Part shown: piece after piece, positions 29,182 through 38,038 of the stretch | Layout of the letters: every line of letters begins with the position of its first letter | Numbering within the stretch: position 1 is the stretch's first letter | DNA from: Flavobacteriaceae bacterium | Lineage (GTDB): Bacteria; Bacteroidota; Bacteroidia; Flavobacteriales; Flavobacteriaceae | Assembly: GCA_002862645.1 (NCBI GenBank) | Contig: PKDQ01000007.1 | Coordinates: forward strand, 20,146 to 84,145 | DNA: 64,000 bases | Direction: 5' to 3' | The notes under the pieces: generated by a model | The model's input: only the letters and a program-made list of their open reading frames with translations | What the model was told of the DNA's origin: nothing | Databases searched by the model: none | Made by a program: the position numbers and the translations under genes

Positions 29182-30786
29182 TCATATTTGAATGATTGCC
29201 AAACCATTTGATGCGTTAGACAAAGTCGCTTTTAATTCATTTGTGAAATTGGCCAAGCCAGCATCTAAAACAAAAGCAGAAAAATGTGCTGTTCGCTCCT
29301 GCAATCTGTCGTTTGGAAATAAATCGTTTCGAATGTCAGTGGCACGCACCACTTCGTCTTGCAGTTTTTTTCGTTGTGCCTTTAAGAGGCGGTTTTCGAG
29401 TTTATCCAAACCCTTGAGCTGCTTTTTCTCCTGTGCCTCAACTGCTCCCAAAAAGGATTTATCCGTCAGTGAGGCCAAGTGATAAAAGGCCTTAAAGTTG
29501 TCTTTAAGCAATTCACGCTGGGAAGAAAAATCGATGTCGATATCACTAATTTGACGTACACGCTTGTTGATAAAAGCCGCTGTTGGCAAAAATAAGTCGG
29601 CTATGGGCAGATGTAGCTTATTGCATTTTTTGACTTGTTTTTTAGACATCAACAAAACGGTATTACGGTGCTGCAGTAGTGGATATGGAATGTCAAATGC
29701 CTCAAAAGCAGTTTTTAGCTGAAGCCAATAGGCCAACTCACCTCCACCGCCAACATAGGCAATATTGGGCAACACACACTCCTGGTACAAGGGACGCATA
29801 AGTGCGTTAGGAGAAAAGCGTTCTGGGTACTTTTGAATTTCTTCACACAAACTTTGGAGGGTCCATGCATCAGGATTTTCTGTAGTACCAAAGTCTTCTT
29901 CATCTTTTGTAATACGCAAGCGCTTGTTGTCAAACAGGTAAAAAACATTGATTGCTCTTGGATTGACCTGGGGCTTAAAACCCTTGATTGACTTTTTTAA
30001 GGAGTTATTGGTTTTGTGTACCGCCGTTTGGGTAATGTTTTTGCTTACCTCAGCCTGAAGCACTGGAGCAAACAACGATTTCAAGGCCGTATCGTCACCA
30101 TCAATCACTACGATACCATGTGCCCCAAAAAGCTGATGTACCAATCGTCGTGTTGCATTGGCCAGAGTGTCTTCTTGCAGGTAGCATTCAGAAAATAGGG
30201 CTAGCAATTCTTTTCCTTGGTCAGTGCCAGTACAGTAGGGAGTTAACGTCTTTAAAACAGTCTCTAGACCCGTTGTAGACATACGCCCCACAGCGCCAGA
30301 GGCAGTTGCCTCCCACCTTATTTTTTGTTCGCCCAAAAAGAAGTGATTTATTTCTTCAAAATCGTGATCTTCAGAAGCCATCCAAAATACAGGCACATAT
30401 TGGTGCTTGTTATCTGCATCTTGAATACGTGCTGCCAAATTGATGACATCCAAAATCTTATACCAAAAATACAAGGGACCAGTGAAGATATTCAACTGAT
30501 GCCCCGTGGTTATTGTGACTGCGTTGGGTGCTAACAATGCATCTATTTGTGTGCATGTTTTCGCATCAGGATCAAGGTGTTTATATTGCTTGTGCAACAA
30601 GTTAACCAATGTGTTTCGTTTGGATTGGTCAAATGAAGCAGCCCTTTTGGATGCAGCTCGAGTAGCTGCTGGAATTGAAACCAACCCGTTATGAAAGGGG
30701 TTTAAGGAAGAGTCGTTTTGCAACAATTGCTGCATCAAGGGCGAATAAACCCCTTTATGATATCCCAACGACTCGATTAGCTTCAT
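29182..30786 (-). CDS. bshC: Bacillithiol biosynthesis cysteine-adding enzyme BshC
   Basis: The last step of bacillithiol synthesis joins cysteine to glucosaminyl malate. The 534 residues match BshC. Visible landmarks are NPFHNGLVSIP, TITTGHQLNIFTGPLYFWYKI near 93-113, VPVFWMASEDHDFEEINHF and the late VLPNIAYVGGGGELAYWLQLK, followed by a long helical, lysine-rich coiled region. The other pathway genes, bshA and bshB, are not in this window. ATG 30786 is 4 nt after a TACTTTTG box. Confidence 0.95.
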   Translation of the reverse strand: MKLIESLGYHKGVYSPLMQQLLQNDSSLNPFHNGLVSIPAATRAASKRAASFDQSKRNTLVNLLHKQYKHLDPDAKTCTQIDALLAPNAVTITTGHQLNIFTGPLYFWYKILDVINLAARIQDADNKHQYVPVFWMASEDHDFEEINHFFLGEQKIRWEATASGAVGRMSTTGLETVLKTLTPYCTGTDQGKELLALFSECYLQEDTLANATRRLVHQLFGAHGIVVIDGDDTALKSLFAPVLQAEVSKNITQTAVHKTNNSLKKSIKGFKPQVNPRAINVFYLFDNKRLRITKDEEDFGTTENPDAWTLQSLCEEIQKYPERFSPNALMRPLYQECVLPNIAYVGGGGELAYWLQLKTAFEAFDIPYPLLQHRNTVLLMSKKQVKKCNKLHLPIADLFLPTAAFINKRVRQISDIDIDFSSQRELLKDNFKAFYHLASLTDKSFLGAVEAQEKKQLKGLDKLENRLLKAQRKKLQDEVVRATDIRNDLFPNDRLQERTAHFSAFVLDAGLANFTNELKATLSNASNGLAIIQI

Positions 30787-30790
30787 AAGA

Positions 30791-30798
30791 CAAAAGTA
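30791..30798 (-). promoter_or_regulatory. Putative -7 box 4 nt before the bshC start codon
   Basis: The minus strand reads TACTTTTG, then TCTT, then ATG at 30786. It lies in the 26-bp gap after rimO. Confidence 0.45.
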
Positions 30799-30812
30799 GT
30801 TAATGTAAGAAA

Positions 30813-32117
30813 CTATTGTGCAGGAACCGCCTCTAAGTCAAAGTCTTGTGCGGCTGTTATGGTTAGATTAGCAAAATCTCCAACCTTGAGGTAGTGTTCG
30901 CGGGCATCTACCCAAACTTCGTTATCCACATCTGGCGAATCAAACTCTGTACGACCAACAAAACGATTCCCTTCTTTTCTATCGATAACACAACGCAAGG
31001 TTTTGCCCACCAAGGCTTGATTTTTTTCCCAAGAAATATGGGACTGTATTTCCATCAATTCGTTAACACGAGCTTGTTTTACTTCAGCAGGCACATCATC
31101 TACCAACGTATGGGCGTGAGTGTTCTCTTCATGACTGTACTGAAAACAACCCAAGCGCTCAAAGCGCATTTCCTTTACCCATGTCTTAAGCAATTCAAAA
31201 TCTGCTTCCGTTTCACCCGGATAACCTAAAATAAGCGAGGTGCGAATGGCCATTTCTGGTACTACAGCCCTAAAACGCTGGAGTAAAGCCGTTGTTTTCT
31301 CTTGTGTTGTTCCACGACGCATAGACTTCAAAAGATGATCTGAAATGTGCTGTAATGGAATATCGATATAGGAACATACTTTGGGCTCCGTTGCAATAAC
31401 CTCCAATACATCTTCTGGAAATCCTGATGGAAAGGCATAGTGTAAGCGAATCCATTCGATGCCATCAACTGCTGTTATTGCACGCAATAAATCCGCCAAA
31501 CGACGTTTTTTATAAAGGTCTAGCCCATAATAGGTGGAGTCTTGAGCGATAATGATCAACTCCTTTACCCCATTTATAGCAAGACCTTGAGCTTCTTTAA
31601 CCAAATCTTCAATAGGCTTTGAGCGATGCGCTCCACGCATAAGGGGAATGGCACAAAACGAACAAGGTCGGTCGCAACCTTCTGATATTTTGAGGTAGGC
31701 GTAGTTTTTTGGTGTTGTGGTGAGGCGTTCACCCAATAATTCATGGCGGTAATCTGCTCCTAGTGCCTTTAGCAAAAGGGGTAAGTCGGTTGTGCCAAAA
31801 TAGTCATCTACATCTGGAATTTCAGCCTCCAAATCATCTTTGTAGCGCTCACTTAAACAACCCGTAACAAAGAGCTTATCGATTTGCCCTGTTTGTTTTT
31901 GCTCGGCAAAAGACAATATGGTATTAACCGATTCTTCTTTAGCATTATCAATAAAACCGCAAGTATTTACAACAACAATATTGCCTTGTCGTTCATGTAC
32001 TACGTCTTTACCACTTGCTTTGAGTTGGCCCATAAGCACCTCGGAGTCATAAATGTTTTTAGAACACCCTAGAGTAACGACATTTATTTTATTTCTTTTG
32101 ATTGATTTTGTCCGCAT
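30813..32117 (-). CDS. rimO: Ribosomal protein uS12 methylthiotransferase RimO
   Basis: A radical-SAM enzyme that adds a methylthio group to an aspartate of ribosomal protein S12. With ATG 32117 it has 434 residues. The N-terminal UPF0004 domain has Cys18 (LGCSKN), Cys53 (NTCGF) and Cys87 (TGCLSE) for the auxiliary cluster. The radical-SAM triad is Cys148-Cys152-Cys155 (CDRPCSFC). A C-terminal TRAM domain follows from about residue 370. The start directly follows the amidase stop (TAATATG), so the earlier in-frame ATG at 32165, inside the amidase gene, is unlikely. It belongs to the rpmB-to-rimO block. Confidence 0.96.
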   Translation of the reverse strand: MRTKSIKRNKINVVTLGCSKNIYDSEVLMGQLKASGKDVVHERQGNIVVVNTCGFIDNAKEESVNTILSFAEQKQTGQIDKLFVTGCLSERYKDDLEAEIPDVDDYFGTTDLPLLLKALGADYRHELLGERLTTTPKNYAYLKISEGCDRPCSFCAIPLMRGAHRSKPIEDLVKEAQGLAINGVKELIIIAQDSTYYGLDLYKKRRLADLLRAITAVDGIEWIRLHYAFPSGFPEDVLEVIATEPKVCSYIDIPLQHISDHLLKSMRRGTTQEKTTALLQRFRAVVPEMAIRTSLILGYPGETEADFELLKTWVKEMRFERLGCFQYSHEENTHAHTLVDDVPAEVKQARVNELMEIQSHISWEKNQALVGKTLRCVIDRKEGNRFVGRTEFDSPDVDNEVWVDAREHYLKVGDFANLTITAAQDFDLEAVPAQ

Positions 32118-32118
32118 A

Positions 32119-33759
32119 TTATTGGTACCCTTCTGGTGATTTTCTATAATTGGAAATACGTTCATAAGCAGCGCCTAACTTCAAGAGTTTTACCTCACTG
32201 AAAGATGGTGCCATAAATGTAAGGTTAGTAGGCTCTCCATCATCAGCATAGCCCATAGGAATGGTTAAACACGGGTAAAATGCAATAGCAGCGTGACCAG
32301 CGTAATAATTATTCTTACTAAGTATGGCATCGAGCTGGTATTTAGCAATGGGATCTTGAAAAAAGCCTAAAGCAGCTGTGTTTAGCTCTGAAATGGTTGT
32401 TTGTAAACCTTCTTTCGTAATGCTGTCGGCAATAACACCGTCTAGGCGTTTTTGGGAATAGGGCATATAAAGCAGGCTGTCTTGCTTATTAAAATCAATA
32501 ATTGCTGTCACATCTATAGTTTCAAAATCTGCAGTTGACGCGTTTTTAAAATACGCCGGGATGTCTCGCCTCATGTCGCCATTAAGAATTGATGTGAAAC
32601 CAGTAAGCGCAATTTTTTTTGGAGTAAACTCAATTACCTCTGCACCCGCAGCTCTTAAGTCTTCAACCGCATTTCGATAAAGAGAGTCTGCCGCTAAAAT
32701 ATTGGTCATGGCACCAAGTCGCATTCCAGAAAGTGAAGGCTCAACATAGCTGTCTAGAATAGCTGTTAAACGCGGTGCGCGCAATGTAATCTTGTCTTGC
32801 GGATCAGGCGCTGCAATAGCGTCTAACAATATGGCAGTATCTGCGATGCTTTTGGTCATAGGTCCAGAAGTGTCTAAGGTGCTAGATATAGGCACTATTC
32901 CCGTTCGGCTAACAAAACCAATAGTGGGTTTTAGCCCTACAACAGCATTTTGGCTAGATGGAGATAATATAGAGCCTGATGTTTCTGAACCTAAGGCGGC
33001 TACAGCATAATTTGCAGCCACGGCCACGGCACTGCCTGAACTTGAACCTCCTGTTTCAAAAATTCTTCTGCCATAGGGATTTAGGGTCTGGCCGCCAACA
33101 GCACTGTAACCAACAGGACAACCGTCGCAGAAATAATACGCCCATTCACTCAGATTTACTTTTCCTAAAATCAATGCGCCTTTGTTTTTCAGTTGTTTTA
33201 CAACAAAAGCATCTTCGTCGGGGACATGATTTTCTAAAATTGCAGCCCCAGCGGTGGTAGGCATATTTGCGGTATTAATATTGTCTTTCAGTAAAATAGG
33301 CATTCCATAGATGGGATGCATATCCGCAGCGGTTTGCCTGTCCTTTTGCTTGGCCTCATTAATAATATTGGGGTTAAGGGCTAGAACAGCGTGCAAGGTG
33401 GTTTGGGGATTAGACTCTAGAAGCCGGATACGATATAAATAGAACTTAACTAAGCTTTCGTAAGACAACTTTCCGCTGACTATATGACGCTGTAGTGTTG
33501 GAATATCTTGCTCAATAATCAGCGGTTTTAAAGCGTCATAGGTAGTGTCAAAACCACGTAATTCCTTTTCAAATGGCGCCCACATAGCATCTTTGTCTAA
33601 AAACGTAGACTGAATGAGCTTGTAGCGCATTCTCGCAATTTCGTGATCGGCATTTTGTGCCAGTTCAGTAGACTCGTCATATGGTTGCCAATATTCACGT
33701 GAGGCAGTAGTACAAGAGAATACCAACAGCACAAACACTACGCTTAACATTGTTTTCAT
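32119..33759 (-). CDS. Amidase-signature family lipoprotein
   Basis: A 546-residue exported hydrolase of the amidase-signature family. The N-terminus MLSVVFVLLVFSCTTAS is a lipoprotein signal. The Ser-cisSer-Lys triad is seen as Lys158 (GMPILLKDNIN), a cis-serine in TGGSSSGSAVA near 240 and Ser263 in ETSGSILSPSS. Family members act on peptide amides, indoleacetamide or Glu-tRNA; the lipoprotein signal rules out a GatA role in the cytoplasm. The substrate is unknown. Its start overlaps the ftsY stop by 4 nt and its stop abuts rimO. Confidence 0.92.
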   Translation of the reverse strand: MKTMLSVVFVLLVFSCTTASREYWQPYDESTELAQNADHEIARMRYKLIQSTFLDKDAMWAPFEKELRGFDTTYDALKPLIIEQDIPTLQRHIVSGKLSYESLVKFYLYRIRLLESNPQTTLHAVLALNPNIINEAKQKDRQTAADMHPIYGMPILLKDNINTANMPTTAGAAILENHVPDEDAFVVKQLKNKGALILGKVNLSEWAYYFCDGCPVGYSAVGGQTLNPYGRRIFETGGSSSGSAVAVAANYAVAALGSETSGSILSPSSQNAVVGLKPTIGFVSRTGIVPISSTLDTSGPMTKSIADTAILLDAIAAPDPQDKITLRAPRLTAILDSYVEPSLSGMRLGAMTNILAADSLYRNAVEDLRAAGAEVIEFTPKKIALTGFTSILNGDMRRDIPAYFKNASTADFETIDVTAIIDFNKQDSLLYMPYSQKRLDGVIADSITKEGLQTTISELNTAALGFFQDPIAKYQLDAILSKNNYYAGHAAIAFYPCLTIPMGYADDGEPTNLTFMAPSFSEVKLLKLGAAYERISNYRKSPEGYQ

Positions 33760-34691
33760 GGACTCGTTTTTTGAAATAGTGAATCTAAAAATGCTTTAGT
33801 TTCAAATGGAATTAAGTCATCTATACCTTCCCCCACACCAATGTAGCGAATGGGTACTTCAAGCTCATCAGAAATGCCAATTACAACTCCACCTTTTGCA
33901 GTGCCATCTAACTTGGTTAGTATAAGCCCAGAGATCGCTGTTGCTTGTGCAAATAACTTAACCTGCATAAAGGCATTTTGCCCTGTACCGCCATCCAACA
34001 CCAACAAGGTTTCTTGTGGTGCTTCTGGAATGATTTTTTTAACCACCCGTTCAATTTTAGCCAATTCTTGCATCAAGTTGGTATTGTTGTGCAACCGTCC
34101 AGCAGTGTCGACAAACAGTACATCTACCTGTTCTTTCATGGCGCGTTCAACAGCTGCAAATGCCACAGAAGCAGGATCACTACCTTCTTGCAAACTAACA
34201 AAGGGAACTTGAGCTCTTTCGGACCAAAGTCGCAATTGATCAATAGCGCCTGCACGAAAGGTATCTGCAGCAGCCAGCATTACTTTTTTACCTTGTTGTT
34301 TGTATTGATGGGCCAACTTACCTACAGTAGTTGTCTTGCCTGCGCCGTTAACACCAACAACCAATATAACCTGCAAGCCCTCCTGATCGGTTGAAAGCGA
34401 TGGGTTGTTATCGGTAACCAAGGTATATATCTCATCATAAAGCAGCTGATCCAACTCTTCCGCTTTTATGAATTTATCTTTAGCTACGCGTTGTTCTAAA
34501 CGGTCTATGATTTTTTCAGTAGTGGCTACCCCTACGTCGGAGGTAATAAGTATTTCTTCAAGTGCTTCTAAAAAATCGGCATCTACCCTACTTTTTCCGA
34601 GCACTACTTTTTTAAGTCGTTCTGTCCAAGCTTTTTTTGTTGCCGACAAACCGGATTGAAGTTTCTTAGATGATTTTGAAAAAAGCCCCAT
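33756..34691 (-). CDS. ftsY: Signal recognition particle receptor FtsY
   Basis: The SRP receptor GTPase that docks ribosome-SRP complexes at the membrane. It has 311 residues and lacks the long acidic A domain of E. coli, as is usual here. The N domain (about 15-85) precedes the G domain with G1 GVNGAGKTTTVGKLA, DTFRAGAIDQL, G3 DTAGRLHNN, G4 TKLDGTAKGG and a late GVGEGIDDL. ATG 34691 is 4 nt after a TACCTTTA box, and a terminator lies just upstream. It starts the ftsY-amidase-rimO operon. Confidence 0.97.
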   Translation of the reverse strand: MGLFSKSSKKLQSGLSATKKAWTERLKKVVLGKSRVDADFLEALEEILITSDVGVATTEKIIDRLEQRVAKDKFIKAEELDQLLYDEIYTLVTDNNPSLSTDQEGLQVILVVGVNGAGKTTTVGKLAHQYKQQGKKVMLAAADTFRAGAIDQLRLWSERAQVPFVSLQEGSDPASVAFAAVERAMKEQVDVLFVDTAGRLHNNTNLMQELAKIERVVKKIIPEAPQETLLVLDGGTGQNAFMQVKLFAQATAISGLILTKLDGTAKGGVVIGISDELEVPIRYIGVGEGIDDLIPFETKAFLDSLFQKTSP

Positions 34692-34695
34692 GGGT

Positions 34696-34703
34696 TAAAG
34701 GTA
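34696..34703 (-). promoter_or_regulatory. Putative -7 box 4 nt before the ftsY start codon
   Basis: The minus strand reads TACCTTTA, then ACCC, then ATG at 34691. It lies just downstream of the terminator of the rpmB operon, so ftsY needs its own promoter. Confidence 0.45.
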
Positions 34704-34717
34704 CGTTTTGAGAATAA

Positions 34718-34743
34718 AAAAAGCCACAATATTGTGGCTTTTT
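34718..34743 (-). terminator. Intrinsic terminator of rpmB-rpmG-DUF4295
   Basis: A perfect 26-nt palindrome with the core GCCACAAT/ATTGTGGC flanked by five A and five T. The T run continues on the minus strand. It lies 20 bp after the DUF4295 stop and before ftsY. Confidence 0.85.
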
Positions 34744-34763
34744 GATCGTTTATATGATTGGTT

Positions 34764-34916
34764 TTACTTTATAGACAACCAGTCATTCACCAATTCAGGT
34801 GCTAAAATGGTTTCTACGTATGTATATGCGCCAGATTTTTCACTACGCACCATTTTAATGGCTTTCGTAAGACGCTTTGATTTTGTTTGTAAGGTTGCTA
34901 CTGTTTTCTTAGCCAT
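34764..34916 (-). CDS. DUF4295 small basic protein (putative ribosomal protein bL38)
   Basis: A 50-residue basic protein starting MAKKTVATLQTKSKRLTKAI and ending ELVNDWLSIK. The start resembles those of small ribosomal proteins. It lies 2 bp after rpmG in the rpmB-rpmG-DUF4295 operon, an order conserved in Bacteroidetes. From memory, a cryo-EM study of the Flavobacterium johnsoniae ribosome found this family in the large subunit and named it bL38; that should be checked. The gene is easy to miss because it is so short. Confidence 0.9.
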   Translation of the reverse strand: MAKKTVATLQTKSKRLTKAIKMVRSEKSGAYTYVETILAPELVNDWLSIK

Positions 34917-34918
34917 AA

Positions 34919-35101
34919 TTACTTAATTTCTTTGTGAACCGTCATACGCTTTAGAATCGGGTTGAATTTTTTAATTTCAATACGATCTGGCGTGTTTTTT
35001 TTGTTTTTGGTGGTAATGTAGCGAGAAGTACCTGCAAGACCTGAGTCTTTGTGCTCTGTACATTCCAAAATAACTTGAACGCGATTTCCTTTTTTAGCCA
35101 T
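34919..35101 (-). CDS. rpmG: 50S ribosomal protein bL33
   Basis: A 60-residue large-subunit protein beginning [25 protein letters not shown]. The bL33 pattern [22 protein letters not shown] is complete. Only one of the zinc-binding cysteines of the C+ form is present (LECTEH), so this is the zinc-free C- form. It lies 8 bp after rpmB and 2 bp before the DUF4295 gene. Confidence 0.96.
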   Translation of the reverse strand: MAKKGNRVQVILECTEHKDSGLAGTSRYITTKNKKNTPDRIEIKKFNPILKRMTVHKEIK

Positions 35102-35109
35102 AACGTGCC

Positions 35110-35346
35110 TTATTTAATAAGTCCTTGTGCGCGAGCTTCTTTCAAAACAGCAGGAAGACCCTTTTTGTTAATGGTTTTAAGCGCCGAAGTTGAAAGCTTG
35201 AGTGTTATCCACTTGTCTTCTTCAACAAGGTAGAAACGCTTCTTGATAAGGTTAGCGCCAAACTTACGCTTAGTTTTATTCATGGCATGCGATACGTTAT
35301 TCCCAACCATCGCCTTTTTGCCCGTTAATTCACATACTTTCGACAT
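35110..35346 (-). CDS. rpmB: 50S ribosomal protein bL28
   Basis: A 78-residue large-subunit protein, first gene of the rpmB-rpmG-DUF4295 operon. It starts [20 protein letters not shown], the family start, and then [17 protein letters not shown] chose ATG 35346; an upstream in-frame ATG at 35370 would add eight residues not found in the family. The tail is basic. Confidence 0.97.
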   Translation of the reverse strand: MSKVCELTGKKAMVGNNVSHAMNKTKRKFGANLIKKRFYLVEEDKWITLKLSTSALKTINKKGLPAVLKEARAQGLIK

Positions 35347-35413
35347 GATATTTTTTTTAACAGGGTGCAAATTTATGAAAATATGGTGTGTTAAAAAAAT
35401 TTTTTGACTAAAG

Positions 35414-36658
35414 TTAAGATGCTATTTTATTATGTAACAACTCAAGCGCTTTATTTAATGTTTTACGCAAGTTACGCTCGCGGTGTTTCCCGAAGCAAAA
35501 AGTCTCAACATATTCGATTTTTGGAGCGATGATGGCAATGACCACGGTGCCAATTTCCACATCAGCATCGCCCTTAGTGGGGCCAAAATTTCCTGTGGTA
35601 GCAATGGCAACATCTGCTTCCGTTTGGCGAATGACTCCCCTTGCCATACTTAAAGCGACAGGCGCACTGACCACAGTAAAGCGTTCAATATCTTGTTTTG
35701 CTACACCTAACAGCAACTGTTTTACGTCAGTAGCATAACTCACTACCGAGCCCTTAAAAAAAGTTGAAGTCCCAGGATGCTGCGTAAACAAAGCGGCTAA
35801 AGCACCTCCAGTACAGCTTTCAGCAGTTGCCAATGTCCAGCCTTTTTGGTTCAGGGCTTTTCCAATTTGCATTTCAATGGGCAACTCGGCTTCAAAGCCC
35901 TTGATATAATCACCAATCAACGGATACAATTCGGTAAATAAGGCGTCAATTTCTTTGTGCAGCACGATCTCCTCTGTCCCACGTGCAGACAAACGCAAGC
36001 GCACCCTTCCAAGGTTGGGCAAATAGGCCAACTTAATGTGTTGAGGCAGGGCAGCTTCCCAATCGCTTATTTTTTCTGCAATGATGCTTTCGCCAAGCCC
36101 ATAAGTCATCATGGTCTTGTGCACACGGGCAGGCAAGGAAAAAGTTGCTTTTATTAATGGAATCAATTTCTTCTGCACCAAATGTTTCATTTCAAAAGGA
36201 ACTCCTGGAAGGGATACAAATACGGTTTTATCTTTTTGCATCCACATACCCATGGCAGTTCCATGTGCATTGAACAGTTGAGTGCAACTAGAAGGAAGCA
36301 TGGCCTGCCCCCTGTTCAAATCATTTACGGGTACTTTTACATATTTTTCAAACAACACGTCAATATGCGCCATCACTTCCGGATAAAAGACCAAGGAATC
36401 ATCAAAATAAGTACATAAAGCATGTTTGGTAATATCGTCTTTGGTAGGACCAAGTCCGCCCGTCATAACCACTAAATCAACTTGGTCTTGAGCCGTTGTG
36501 AACGCGTTTAAAATAGCGTCTTTGTTATCGGAAATAGAATGTATTTGACGTACTTCAATTCCGATATTGTTCAGTGTTTTTCCGAGATAAGTAGCGTTGG
36601 TGTCCACTACTTGGCCAATGAGAATCTCGTCGCCGATGGTAATGATATCTGCACGCAT
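35414..36658 (-). CDS. cinA: CinA family protein (NMN amidohydrolase / damage-inducible protein)
   Basis: A 414-residue two-domain CinA. The N-terminal molybdopterin-binding-like (COG1058) domain starts [21 protein letters not shown] and has [17 protein letters not shown] near 65-82; it may act on ADP-ribose-type compounds. The C-terminal CinA domain has [17 protein letters not shown] and [20 protein letters not shown], linked to nicotinamide mononucleotide deamidation in the pyridine nucleotide cycle. Its ATG follows the FAH gene stop with no gap, so the two are in one operon with the exonuclease and E2 genes. Confidence 0.94.
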   Translation of the reverse strand: MRADIITIGDEILIGQVVDTNATYLGKTLNNIGIEVRQIHSISDNKDAILNAFTTAQDQVDLVVMTGGLGPTKDDITKHALCTYFDDSLVFYPEVMAHIDVLFEKYVKVPVNDLNRGQAMLPSSCTQLFNAHGTAMGMWMQKDKTVFVSLPGVPFEMKHLVQKKLIPLIKATFSLPARVHKTMMTYGLGESIIAEKISDWEAALPQHIKLAYLPNLGRVRLRLSARGTEEIVLHKEIDALFTELYPLIGDYIKGFEAELPIEMQIGKALNQKGWTLATAESCTGGALAALFTQHPGTSTFFKGSVVSYATDVKQLLLGVAKQDIERFTVVSAPVALSMARGVIRQTEADVAIATTGNFGPTKGDADVEIGTVVIAIIAPKIEYVETFCFGKHRERNLRKTLNKALELLHNKIAS

Positions 36659-37270
36659 CTATTTGACAATTAATGAAAGGGCCTTTTGACCGTATAAAAA
36701 CCCCTCAAGACGGTCATTTTTATTGACCCGACTTACGCCGGCTGGAGTGCCTGTAAAGAGTATATCTCCAATTTTAAGCGTAAAATATTGAGACACATAG
36801 GCAATAATTTCATCAATACTCCAAAGCATAAGACTTGTGTCGGCTTCTTGCTCTACCACATCATTTTTGCGAAGAGAAAAGGGAAGTTTACCCAGATCAC
36901 CCAAAGCAGACTTATCAAACCATTTACCCACAAATGCCGATCCGTCAAAAGCCTTTGCTTTTTCCCAAGGAAGCCCTTTTGATTTGAGTTGTTGTTGAAC
37001 ATCACGGGCAGTAAAGTCTATACCCAAACCTATTTGGTCGTAATATTTATGTGCAAATTTCGTTTGAATGTGTTTTCCAATGCGATTGATGCGCACCAAA
37101 ACTTCCACCTCATGATGCACCTCATTCGAAAATTCAGGTATAAAAAAAGGCAAGTTGGATTGTACTATTGCGGTATCGGGCTTGATAAAAATTACTGGCT
37201 CATCTGGACGAACATTATCTAGCTCATCTATATGATCTGCATAATTTCTGCCAATACATATAATCTTCAT
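36659..37270 (-). CDS. Fumarylacetoacetate hydrolase (FAH) family protein
   Basis: A 203-residue single-domain FAH-fold protein. The fold's metal ligands are seen in VHHEVEVLVRI (the E-x-E pair near residue 53), GIDFTARDVQQQLKSKGLPW near 88-107, and the late DILFTGTPAGVSRV. Members include oxaloacetate decarboxylases, acylpyruvate hydrolases and isomerases; the substrate cannot be settled from sequence alone. It overlaps the exonuclease gene by 4 nt and abuts cinA. Confidence 0.9.
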   Translation of the reverse strand: MKIICIGRNYADHIDELDNVRPDEPVIFIKPDTAIVQSNLPFFIPEFSNEVHHEVEVLVRINRIGKHIQTKFAHKYYDQIGLGIDFTARDVQQQLKSKGLPWEKAKAFDGSAFVGKWFDKSALGDLGKLPFSLRKNDVVEQEADTSLMLWSIDEIIAYVSQYFTLKIGDILFTGTPAGVSRVNKNDRLEGFLYGQKALSLIVK

Positions 37271-38037
37271 GCGTTGTTAAGGGTTTCTAAACGAATGGCC
37301 GTGAGTACTTTTTTAGTGTAGCGTGGGAAATCTGCGTTAAGTAACCAACTGAAATAGCCGGGTTCACGTTCCAATACCTCAACCACTTTTTTCCCCTTGT
37401 GTTTTCCGAAATTAAAGGCAGCATCTCCATCCGCATCAACTATAACCAAGCCTGCGAAATCAACACTTTTTCTACGGGTAGAAAAGGCACTTAATTTGGA
37501 AATATTGTTTTCGAGATCGTCGTATTTTTCAATTTGTGCTTTCAATACTTCATAAGTCGCATTGGTATCGGCCTCAGCGCTATGGGCATTTTCTAAATCT
37601 TTACCACAATAAAATGTATAGGCAGCCGATAGGTTTCGCTTTTCCATTTTGTGAAAAATGGTTTGTACATCTACCGTTAGGTGCTTTTTGAAATCCACAT
37701 CAATTTCAACGCGCAACATCTCCTCGGCTAACAATGGAATATCAAAGCGGTCGGAATTAAATCCTGCCAAATCAGAGCCTTTTATCATACTGTAGATGTC
37801 TTTGCTCAACTGTTTAAACGTAGGTTCATTGGCTACTTTTTCATCTGTAATTCCATGAACTGCTGTAGTTTCTGGGGGGATGGGCATCTCTGGATTTACG
37901 AGCCATGTTTTGGATACTTTATTGCCATTTGGAAAAACCTTTAAGATGGATATTTCCACAATGCGATCTTTAGCTACATTAACTCCTGTTGTCTCCAAGT
38001 CAAAAAAACACATAGGGCGTGTTAGCGAAAGTTCCAT
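37267..38037 (-). CDS. 3'-5' exonuclease (DnaQ-like, DEDDh)
   Basis: A 256-residue exonuclease. The DEDDh motifs are FFDLETTGVNVAKD, then TAVHGITDEKV, FNSDRFDIPLLAEEML and HSAEADTNATYEVL, in the expected order within residues 1-160. The C-terminal part holds FNFGKHKGKKVVEVLEREPGYFSWLL, a segment also seen in exodeoxyribonuclease X-type proteins. It is not the catalytic epsilon of the replicase by any clear sign; a repair or proofreading role is likely. I chose ATG 38037, right after the E2 stop, over the in-frame ATG at 38070 inside the E2 gene. Confidence 0.92.
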   Translation of the reverse strand: MELSLTRPMCFFDLETTGVNVAKDRIVEISILKVFPNGNKVSKTWLVNPEMPIPPETTAVHGITDEKVANEPTFKQLSKDIYSMIKGSDLAGFNSDRFDIPLLAEEMLRVEIDVDFKKHLTVDVQTIFHKMEKRNLSAAYTFYCGKDLENAHSAEADTNATYEVLKAQIEKYDDLENNISKLSAFSTRRKSVDFAGLVIVDADGDAAFNFGKHKGKKVVEVLEREPGYFSWLLNADFPRYTKKVLTAIRLETLNNA

Positions 38038-38038
38038 A

